This document shows positions 1-6,359 of a DNA stretch of 9,248 bases, piece by piece; within the stretch, counting starts at the first letter, position 1; the number at the start of each line of letters is the position of its first letter. Under the pieces are notes generated by a model. That model had not been told where the DNA came from. It saw nothing but the letters and a program-made list of their open reading frames with translations, and searched no databases. The stretch is from Acidimicrobiaceae bacterium (lineage in GTDB: Bacteria > Actinomycetota > Acidimicrobiia > Acidimicrobiales > Palsa-688). The translations under genes were made by a program, and so were the position numbers. The DNA lies in contig PMHU01000302.1 in the NCBI GenBank assembly GCA_003156795.1, positions 21,623 to 30,870 of the forward strand. The letters run 5' to 3'.

Positions 1-743
1 CGCCGGACCTGCTGCCGAGCGACGTGACCGGAGTTTCGGTGTTCGATCAAGCGACTTCGACCTTCAGCTTCCGACCCGGGCCGGTGTTCGCCAACATCGT
101 CCTCGCCGACGAGATCAACCGGGCTTCCCCGAAGACGCAGTCGGCTCTCCTCGAGGTCATGCAGGAGCAGACTGTCACGACCGATGCAACCGTCTACCGG
201 GTGCCGCGGCCGTTCGTGGTGGTTGCGACGCAGAACCCGATCGATCTCGAGGGCACTTACGTCCTGCCCGAAGCACAGCTCGACCGCTTCCTGATGCGGA
301 TCGGGGTCGGTTACCCGTCCCCCGAGGCCGAGGCTCAAGTGCTCCGCACCGAGAAGGACGAGGCAACCGTCTCCCACCTCTCGCCCGTCATGACCGGCGA
401 CGAGCTCCTCGAGATGGTCGAGTTCGTCAAGAAGGCGGTGGAAGTGGCGCCGGCCATCGAGAACTACATCGTCGCCATCTGCGCCCACACCCGGGCCTTG
501 CCCGAAGTGCGCTTGGGTGTATCTCCGCGAGGTGGGCTGGCTCTCCTCCGAGCCGCCCGGGTCGTCGCCGCCTCGACGGGCCGGACCTACGTCAACCCGG
601 ACGACGTCAAAGCCATGGCCCAATCGACGCTCGCTCACCGCATCATCCTCCGCCCTGACGCCGAGATCCAGGGCCGCACCCCCGCCGACGTGATCGCCCG
701 GGCCCTGCAGGCCGTCCCCGTGCCCCGGACCCTGGTGCGCTGA
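1..743 (+). CDS. MoxR-family AAA+ ATPase (partial, 5' end outside window)
   Basis: The reading frame is open from the left edge (codons start at base 3) to the TGA at 741–743, giving about 246 residues. The sequence before the internal GTG at base 24 already reads as MoxR (PDLLPSDVTG), so the true start and the Walker A loop lie upstream of the window. What is visible is the Walker B motif LADEIN with its Asp-Glu at 108–113, sensor 1 ATQNP (225–239), the Arg-containing LDRFLMRI segment, and the sensor 2 region GVSPRGG (516–536) followed by the helical lid. This is the AAA_3 plus lid architecture. MoxR ATPases are cytoplasmic chaperone-like enzymes, usually encoded next to DUF58/VWA proteins and thought to help mature or activate protein complexes. 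The DUF58 gene follows after 10 nt, so the two are probably co-transcribed and act together. The family call is firm; the substrate is unknown. Confidence 0.95.
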   Translation, partial: PDLLPSDVTGVSVFDQATSTFSFRPGPVFANIVLADEINRASPKTQSALLEVMQEQTVTTDATVYRVPRPFVVVATQNPIDLEGTYVLPEAQLDRFLMRIGVGYPSPEAEAQVLRTEKDEATVSHLSPVMTGDELLEMVEFVKKAVEVAPAIENYIVAICAHTRALPEVRLGVSPRGGLALLRAARVVAASTGRTYVNPDDVKAMAQSTLAHRIILRPDAEIQGRTPADVIARALQAVPVPRTLVR

Positions 744-753
744 GCGAGCTGCA

Positions 754-1890
754 GTGACCCGCTTCGGTTTCGGCGCCGCCACCGTCGGGATCGCCCTGAC
801 AGTGGCGGGGTGGCTGGCTCACTGGCCACCTGTGACGGTCATGGGCCTGGCGATGGCCGTGATCGTGGCCGGTTCGGTCGTGCACGTCCTGCGCCGACCG
901 CGCCTGGCGCTGGATCGGGCGGTCGAGCCCCCTCGAGTCGAGAAGGGTCTTCCGGCCATCGCCGTGGTCCACGTGACCAACCTGTCGCGCCGTACCCTCG
1001 CACCGCTGACCATTGAGCAGCGTCTCGGCGACGAGCCGATTCGGGCCCTGCTCCCGCGTCTCAACCGAGGCCAGCAGGGCTTGCGGACCTACCGGCTGCC
1101 GACGTCCAAGCGCGGGGTCTACGACATCGGGCCGGTCGAAATACCTCGAGCCGACCCGTTCGGCCTGTGCCGGACCGTGCAAAGGATGGGTGCAGACCAG
1201 CGCATAGCCGTGCATCCCCGACTGCTGCCGATGCACTCGCTTCCGGTCGGTACGTCGCGGAACCTGGAAGGTCCGTCCAGCGACGCGTCACCCCAAGGGA
1301 CCGTCACTTTCCACCGGCTTCGCGAGTACGTCGTTGGCGACGACTTGCGAATGGTGCACTGGCCGTCGACGGCGCGCGCCGGCAAGCTCGTCGTGCGACA
1401 CAATGTCGACACGGCGCAGCCGTACACAGTCGTACTAGCCGACTTGCACCCCGATCGCTACTCCGCCGAGACGTTCGAAGAGGCGATCGACGTAACTGCG
1501 TCGCTGGTCAACGCCATGTCCGCTGGTCGGGCGCCGGTGCAGTTGCGGACCAGCACGGGTGACCGTCTCGGGGGTCCTTCGTACCGTGAACCCGGTCCGC
1601 TCATCGACTACCTGACCGAGGTCCGCGCCGATCCGGCGGGATCGCTCACTGCCCAGCTGATCCTGCTGAGGCGCGATCGGGGCGGGACAGCTCTCGTCGT
1701 GGTGACCGGTCAGATCGATCTGGACGGCCTTCCGATGATCGCGGCTCTTCGGCGTCGCTTCGACCGCGTCGTCATAGTGTCGATGGTCAGCCGGCCGACC
1801 CGACTACCCGTGCATCCCGGGCTGACGATCGTCGACGCGGCCACCGCCGACGAACTGGCGCAGCGCTGGAATACCGGGGTAGCCCGTTGA
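754..1890 (+). CDS. DUF58 domain membrane protein
   Basis: This 378-residue protein starts at GTG 754, 10 nt after the MoxR stop; no strong Shine-Dalgarno is visible, which fits coupling to the upstream gene. Residues about 5–47 form a hydrophobic hairpin (two likely membrane helices) with a positively charged RRPR after it. A beta-rich middle region follows, with the typical KRGVYDIGPVEI and RADPFGL segments. The DUF58 core begins at residue 186 and contains REYVVGDDLRMVHWPSTAR and GKLVVRHN. The rest resembles a von Willebrand A-like fold, but a full MIDAS motif is not evident (DLHPDRYS sits where DxSxS would be). DUF58 proteins are regular partners of MoxR ATPases and are presumed membrane-bound clients or adaptors; their biochemical role is not settled. 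The last codons overlap the next gene by 4 nt. Confidence 0.93.
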   Translation: MTRFGFGAATVGIALTVAGWLAHWPPVTVMGLAMAVIVAGSVVHVLRRPRLALDRAVEPPRVEKGLPAIAVVHVTNLSRRTLAPLTIEQRLGDEPIRALLPRLNRGQQGLRTYRLPTSKRGVYDIGPVEIPRADPFGLCRTVQRMGADQRIAVHPRLLPMHSLPVGTSRNLEGPSSDASPQGTVTFHRLREYVVGDDLRMVHWPSTARAGKLVVRHNVDTAQPYTVVLADLHPDRYSAETFEEAIDVTASLVNAMSAGRAPVQLRTSTGDRLGGPSYREPGPLIDYLTEVRADPAGSLTAQLILLRRDRGGTALVVVTGQIDLDGLPMIAALRRRFDRVVIVSMVSRPTRLPVHPGLTIVDAATADELAQRWNTGVAR

Positions 1891-4319
1891 CCGACCTCGC
1901 TGGACATCCGGGCTCCCGAGCGTCGGAGTTGGTTCTGGCCATGGCTCGCGCAACTGCGTTGCCGCTGGCCACCGCGTCCGCCACATTCCTGGCCATCTCC
2001 CCCTGCCTGCGCGCCTATCAGGTTTCGGGCGCTGCTCTCTTCGTTCCTGTCGCCGCGCTGGCGTCGACGTCAGCCACCTTCGCTATCGTCCGATTCTGGC
2101 GCCAGCGCCCGGTCGTCTCCTATTCGCTGTCGTTCGTGGGACTGGTGATCGTCCTGTTTACGGGCGCGGGCTTGCATCCCGCAGGCGTGGTCCGGTCGAT
2201 CGCCCAAGGGCCCAATCGCTTGTTGACAGAGACCCTCCCGCTGACAGGGTCGCGGTCTACGGTGGCAGCTCTGGTCGTCCTCACCTGGTTTTGCGGGGCC
2301 GCTACTTCCGAGTTGCTTTCGAGAGGGCGCTCCCGCCAACTCGGCCTGATCGTACCGGTGGCTTGTTTCGTCCTCTCTTACGCCGTGAGCGCGTCGGTGC
2401 CAGGCCGCGGCCTGGTGTCCGGACCGCTCCTCCTTGTCGTGATCGCAGGAATCGCGCTGTTCCGTCAGCACGAGGCCCAATCGTCTACTCGCTTTGTGGG
2501 GGCTCCGAGCACCGGCGAACCCGACAGTCGCCCGCCCCGCTACCGGCGCGCCGCCACAGGCGCGGCCGCGGTGTTCGCCGTGACTGCGCTACTGGCGGTC
2601 GCGGTGCCGGCCCTGCCGGGCATGGCGCGACCGCCCGCTTCCCTTCGCCGGGCGGCTCCCACCGTCGCCGGCAACGTGATCGATCCGGTGGACGCCATGG
2701 CGGACCTTCGAGACGACCTGCCCCGAGCCGCTCCGAGCACGGTCTTGAAGGTCGACCTCGACCGGCCCTCGACCGGGTACCTCGCATTGGCCATTCTCGA
2801 CAGCTACGACGGGGTGCTATGGCGCTTCGATTCGACATTCGAACCCACGGGCGGCCGCATCCCGCCGCCTCCGGGCGTCGGCACGACTGCTGGGCTTGCC
2901 AGCTCAAAGGTTCGCCAGCGCATCACCATCGAACGGCCGCTGCCCGTTCCGTTGCTCCCTGTATTGGACCGGGCGTCGGAGGTCACCGGTCTACCCGTGG
3001 TGGCGGACCCGGATACCGCGATGATCCTGCCGGGTGAAGGTACGAGAGGCACCTTCTCTTACACCGCCTGGTCGACGCCCCCGGACGTGACGCTGGCCGG
3101 CACGCCGTCCGTTGACGGCATAGGCGAGACGGGTTCCGCACCTGAGTCGCCGCTGTCGGATCTGTCTCTACCCCCCAACACGGCGGCGGCGATGGGAACG
3201 ACCATGAGGTTCCTGACCACTTTGACGGGGGAACGGCCGGCGCCCACCATCGCCTTCCTTCAGGTCCTCATGGCCACGCTGCACACCCAGGAGCGGCGCG
3301 TCGATCCCCAGAGTGAGCTCCCGACGTCGCTCACCCCGACGACCACAGCGAAGTCCTCGAAGACGTCGCGCCATAAGCCGGCGTCGGTCACAACCACGTC
3401 CGTTGCGCCCGAGATGGACAAGGCCATCGGCGGCACGTCTCTATCCGAAGTGATCAATGCCGTTACCGTCGATCGCAGCGCGACACCGGAGCAGTTCGCA
3501 ACGCTGTTCGCCATGGTGGCCAGATACCTGGGGGTTCCAGCTCGAGTCGTCACCGGCTTCCGCCTGGCGTCGACGTCTTCTGGTGAACCGATCGCCGCAG
3601 GAACCTACCAAGTGACCAGTCGGCAGGCCTGGGCCTGGGTGGAGATCCCTGTGGCGGGCCTTGGGTGGGTGGTGGCTGACCCGACGCCTGACGCAGTGAC
3701 GGCGCCGGGCACCAGTCCCGCGGCGCAAGAACAGACCAGTCCCACGACCTTGCCGCCCCGTCCGGCCAACGCCGTGCCGCAAAACGAGATCACGGGCGGT
3801 CACGCACTGGCCAAACCATCCAACATCACGGTGCCCAGGCCCTACCACACGCCGGCCTGGCTGATCGTCCTTCTAGCAGCCTGCTGCTTGGTGATCGTTG
3901 CCGGGGTCGCGGGACCGGGACTCGCCGGGTCGCGCCGCGTCTGGCGGCGTCGTTCGCGAAAGGCTGACGACCCGAGGGAGCTGGCCGTCGGCGCCTGGCT
4001 GGAGCTGCTCGACGGGCTCAACCAGGCGGGCATGTCGGCCTCTCCAGGGTCGACCAGTTCGGAAGTTGCAGCCGAGGCCGGCAGCCACTTCGGCCCTGAC
4101 GTGGTGGATTCGGTTCGACACGTGGGGGCCGTGGCCGACCGGGCCGTGTGCTCGCCGAGAGAACCGCCAGATGCCGCGAGCGCGGAAGAGGCTTGGATTA
4201 CGCAGCGCTCCTTGCGTCGCCAGGTCCATGGCAGTCTCGACAGACGGTTGCGCGCTCGCGCCCTCCTGTCGGTCGGATCCAGCCCCCGTCGGCCTTCCGG
4301 CCCCGGCGAGCGCGAGTAG
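1887..4319 (+). CDS. Multipass transglutaminase-like protein (DUF3488/TgpA type), probable pseudoenzyme
   Basis: This 810-residue protein starts at TTG 1887, overlapping the DUF58 stop (TTGA), which suggests translational coupling. An in-frame ATG at 1941 is an alternative start that would trim the N-terminus just before or within the first helix. Seven hydrophobic segments lie at roughly residues 15–37, 48–68, 77–96, 126–144, 152–170, 177–192 and 222–243. A large presumably extracytoplasmic region (245–650) includes a Ser/Thr/Lys-rich stretch at about 474–509 and then the transglutaminase-like core. An eighth helix (about 655–680) precedes a cytoplasmic tail (about 693–790) like that of actinobacterial relatives. 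In the core, QFATLFAMVARYLGVPARVV, AWVEI and GLGWVVADPTP match the family. However, the positions of the catalytic Cys and His are Pro534 and Trp582; only Asp598 remains. Family members sit in MoxR–DUF58 operons and are thought to act on envelope peptides or proteins. Hydrolase or cross-linking activity looks lost, leaving a binding or scaffold role as inference. Confidence 0.9.
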   Translation: MTDLAGHPGSRASELVLAMARATALPLATASATFLAISPCLRAYQVSGAALFVPVAALASTSATFAIVRFWRQRPVVSYSLSFVGLVIVLFTGAGLHPAGVVRSIAQGPNRLLTETLPLTGSRSTVAALVVLTWFCGAATSELLSRGRSRQLGLIVPVACFVLSYAVSASVPGRGLVSGPLLLVVIAGIALFRQHEAQSSTRFVGAPSTGEPDSRPPRYRRAATGAAAVFAVTALLAVAVPALPGMARPPASLRRAAPTVAGNVIDPVDAMADLRDDLPRAAPSTVLKVDLDRPSTGYLALAILDSYDGVLWRFDSTFEPTGGRIPPPPGVGTTAGLASSKVRQRITIERPLPVPLLPVLDRASEVTGLPVVADPDTAMILPGEGTRGTFSYTAWSTPPDVTLAGTPSVDGIGETGSAPESPLSDLSLPPNTAAAMGTTMRFLTTLTGERPAPTIAFLQVLMATLHTQERRVDPQSELPTSLTPTTTAKSSKTSRHKPASVTTTSVAPEMDKAIGGTSLSEVINAVTVDRSATPEQFATLFAMVARYLGVPARVVTGFRLASTSSGEPIAAGTYQVTSRQAWAWVEIPVAGLGWVVADPTPDAVTAPGTSPAAQEQTSPTTLPPRPANAVPQNEITGGHALAKPSNITVPRPYHTPAWLIVLLAACCLVIVAGVAGPGLAGSRRVWRRRSRKADDPRELAVGAWLELLDGLNQAGMSASPGSTSSEVAAEAGSHFGPDVVDSVRHVGAVADRAVCSPREPPDAASAEEAWITQRSLRRQVHGSLDRRLRARALLSVGSSPRRPSGPGERE

Positions 4320-4328
4320 GTTTCTCGC

Positions 4329-5741
4329 GTGCTCCGACGCAGGGACCGGGTCGCGATCTCGCCGACCACCGTCCTGCCCGGGTACGCCGACCTGACGGAG
4401 ATAGGTAGCGGTGCGTTCGCGACTGTGTATGGCGCGACCGAACTCGAGACCGGGCGCGACGTGGCCCTCAAGATCCTGAAGTTGGACGCGGTCCATCCGA
4501 ACCTGATCCGGGCGTTCAACGATGAGATTCGTGCCTTCGGGAAGGTGAGCGATCACCCGAACATCGTGACGTTGTACCGGTCCTTGATGACGCCTGATGG
4601 GCGGCCGGCGCTGGTACTGGAGCTGTGCCGAGAATCGTTCTCTCAGCGGCTGCGCCGAAGCGGTCCCCTCGACGCTCGCGAGGCCGTTCGGGTCGGGATC
4701 AAGATCGCAAGTGCTCTCGAGGCCGCTCACCGCACTGGACTCCTGCATCGAGATCTCAAGCCACAGAACATCCTCGTCACCCAGTTCGACGAGCCGGTGC
4801 TCGCCGACTTCGGCTTGGCGGCGTGGCAACCGTCGGCCCGAGATGCGGCCGGAGTGTTCGGCTTCACGACGGTTCACGCCGCGCCCGAGATCCTGGAAGG
4901 TCGCCACCTTTCACCGGCTACCGACGTGTACGGGCTGGCCTCGACCATGTACCAGTTGCTGACCGACCAAGCCCCTTTCACCACCTACGACAACGAAGCT
5001 CCCGCCGCCGTGATCCTGCGGATCCTCCGCGATCCGGTGCGCCCCGTGAGATCGGACTCGGTCCCGCTCGATCTATCGGATCTGCTCGAGGCCGCGCTGG
5101 CCAAGCAACCGGGACGGCGTCCCCAAAGTGCCGCCCAGTTCGCGGAGGCTCTGACGACCATTGAAGCCTCGTATTGGTGGCCGCAAACGTCGCCCTCGCC
5201 TTGGGGGGAAGGCCCGGCGCGCCGCGAACCGACCGGCCTCCAGGCCGGCTTGCGGGCTCCACGGTCGCTCCTTGCTCCCCTGTTGCCTCCCCTCCTGCCT
5301 TCGGTTGCCTCGGATCCGCTGGCCGGTCCCCCGGCTAGCAGCGGGCCGTCAGTGCACACGCCCGAACGGTCGCCTCGAAACGTGGTGGCGCCTGGAGGCA
5401 CCGCGAGGGGTCAGCCGAGCGGTCCTCTGGACGTCGGCGGGGGGCGGCTGCCACCCTTGATGGTCGAGGACGGTTCGGCCCATCGCGGGGCGGACGACCG
5501 TGTCACCCGACCCCTGTTCGTCGATCCAGAAGATCGCGCCGCGGTCTCCACGTCGGCAAAAGACGGTCCGCTCCCGGGCCGTCCTGAGCGGCGCCCTACG
5601 GATGGGCCGGCCGCTGCTAGCAGCCCTTTGCGACCTACCGACCGATCCTTCCATGGCGTTCCGCCGGCGGCCATCGCCGGTGTCGCCCTCGCCGTTCTCG
5701 TCGTGATCGCGGCCGTCCTGCTGGTGGTCGGAGCGTTGTAG
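4329..5741 (+). CDS. Hanks-type Ser/Thr protein kinase with C-terminal membrane anchor
   Basis: This 470-residue protein starts at GTG 4329, 9 nt after the preceding stop; AGTAGG overlapping that stop may act as a weak ribosome site. The kinase domain spans about residues 18–280 and has every key element: Gly-rich loop GSGAFATVYG (27–35, starting after G26), Lys48 in VALK, helix-C Glu66, HRDLKPQN with Asp142, Lys144 and Asn147, DFG Asp160, and APE ending at Glu187. The activation segment has adjacent Thr180 and Thr181 as plausible phosphosites. A low-complexity linker rich in Pro, Arg, Ser and Gly covers about 281–447. One hydrophobic helix (about 449–470) ends the protein. There is no PASTA or other outside domain, so the kinase should face the cytoplasm, tethered at its tail. 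From memory, the catalytic sequence resembles actinobacterial kinases near the PknK type. It probably belongs to the MoxR–DUF58–transglutaminase operon and may phosphorylate its products (inference). Confidence 0.94.
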   Translation: MLRRRDRVAISPTTVLPGYADLTEIGSGAFATVYGATELETGRDVALKILKLDAVHPNLIRAFNDEIRAFGKVSDHPNIVTLYRSLMTPDGRPALVLELCRESFSQRLRRSGPLDAREAVRVGIKIASALEAAHRTGLLHRDLKPQNILVTQFDEPVLADFGLAAWQPSARDAAGVFGFTTVHAAPEILEGRHLSPATDVYGLASTMYQLLTDQAPFTTYDNEAPAAVILRILRDPVRPVRSDSVPLDLSDLLEAALAKQPGRRPQSAAQFAEALTTIEASYWWPQTSPSPWGEGPARREPTGLQAGLRAPRSLLAPLLPPLLPSVASDPLAGPPASSGPSVHTPERSPRNVVAPGGTARGQPSGPLDVGGGRLPPLMVEDGSAHRGADDRVTRPLFVDPEDRAAVSTSAKDGPLPGRPERRPTDGPAAASSPLRPTDRSFHGVPPAAIAGVALAVLVVIAAVLLVVGAL

Positions 5742-5887
5742 CAACGAGTGCTACCGGACTCCAAGCACCCGTTGGCCGCGGTCACCTGTACGGGCCCGGC
5801 CCCGAGCATCATGGATAGGATGCGCGCCACCAAAAGGTCCCCTGAGTGCCCGTAGTGAAAAGAGTCGCTTCGGGCCGTCCCTAAGGC

Positions 5888-5893
5888 GAGGAG
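5888..5893 (+). promoter_or_regulatory. Shine-Dalgarno site of mscL, decides start
   Basis: GAGGAG lies 8 nt before ATG 5902, good spacing for translation from that ATG. An upstream in-frame GTG at 5893 overlaps this motif, so it is the less likely start, although AAGG at 5883–5886 could serve it. Homology agrees: MscL proteins normally begin right before the KGF-like amphipathic helix, as the protein does from 5902. Confidence 0.6.
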
Positions 5894-5901
5894 TGTCAGA
5901 G

Positions 5902-6318
5902 ATGGTAAAGGGTTTCAAGAGCTTCTTGCTGAGAGGCGACGTGATCGTCATCGCCATCGGCCTGATCGTGGCCTTGGCCTTCAGCAAGCTCATTACAGCG
6001 TTCACCACTGACGTCATCACGCCGATCATCACGCGCATTCAGGGGAAGTCGGCAGTGGGCCTCGGCATCCAGCTCGGGACCAAGGGCTATAAGGGGACGT
6101 TCATCAACCTCGGAGCGCTCATCTCGACGATCGTCTACTTCATCGTGTTCATGGCCGTGATCTACTTCCTGATCGTGCAGCCCTACAAGCGTGTATCGGC
6201 CCGCCGCGGTGTGACCGTGTTCGGCGACCCGGCGCCGGTCAAGACCTGCGCCGCCTGCCAGTCCGACGACCTGCCGGTCGCAGCTACGAAGTGCAAGTAC
6301 TGCGGCTCTGAAGTCTGA
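5902..6318 (+). CDS. mscL: Large-conductance mechanosensitive channel MscL with C-terminal zinc-ribbon-like motif
   Basis: This 138-residue protein is translated from ATG 5902; the GTG at 5893 would add three residues. MscL is a pentameric inner-membrane channel that opens under high membrane tension and releases solutes during osmotic downshock. The N-terminal amphipathic helix MVKGFKSFLLRGD leads into the pore-lining TM1 (about 14–35) and the conserved DVITPI segment. The periplasmic loop and TM2 (about 70–94, LISTIVYFIVFMAVIYFLIV) follow, with the basic QPYKR at the cytoplasmic end. The usual MscL tail is a short helix that bundles in the pentamer. Here the tail instead holds Cys116-x2-Cys119 and Cys131-x2-Cys134, the spacing of a small zinc ribbon. 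TM1 also differs from E. coli at packing positions (Ala24 and Ser28 where E. coli has Gly26 and Gly30). It is a stand-alone gene after a 160-nt gap and convergent with glnE. The family call is firm; metal binding is inferred. Confidence 0.93.
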   Translation: MVKGFKSFLLRGDVIVIAIGLIVALAFSKLITAFTTDVITPIITRIQGKSAVGLGIQLGTKGYKGTFINLGALISTIVYFIVFMAVIYFLIVQPYKRVSARRGVTVFGDPAPVKTCAACQSDDLPVAATKCKYCGSEV

Positions 6319-6359
6319 CGGCGCCATTCGCTTGGAATCGAGCGCAGCCACGGCCGGCC

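Noticed and set aside
24..26. GTG at 24 as the true start of the MoxR gene
   Set aside because: The seven codons before it already match MoxR sequence and Walker A is missing, so the gene is cut by the window edge.
3873..4907. A 344-codon open frame on the minus strand across the transglutaminase–kinase junction
   Set aside because: It lies opposite two well-supported genes and its translation shows no domain. Long antisense frames are expected at this GC content.
5170..5730. The Pro/Ser/Arg-rich part of the kinase gene as a frameshifted or non-coding stretch
   Set aside because: The frame stays open to a clean hydrophobic C-terminal helix, and Pro-rich juxtamembrane linkers are usual in actinobacterial kinases.
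5748..5767. GTGCT…AGCAC inverted repeat just after the kinase stop, as a terminator
   Set aside because: It has only a 5-bp stem with a 10-nt loop and no T-run follows, which is within what chance gives.
5791..5798. CGGGCCCG palindrome in the kinase–mscL gap as an operator
   Set aside because: Eight-base GC palindromes are common in GC-rich DNA, and there is no second copy nearby.
5816..5821. TAGGAT as a possible -10 box for mscL
   Set aside because: It fits a loose actinobacterial -10, but no matching -35 lies about 17 nt upstream (GGCCCG is there). It is too weak to call a promoter.
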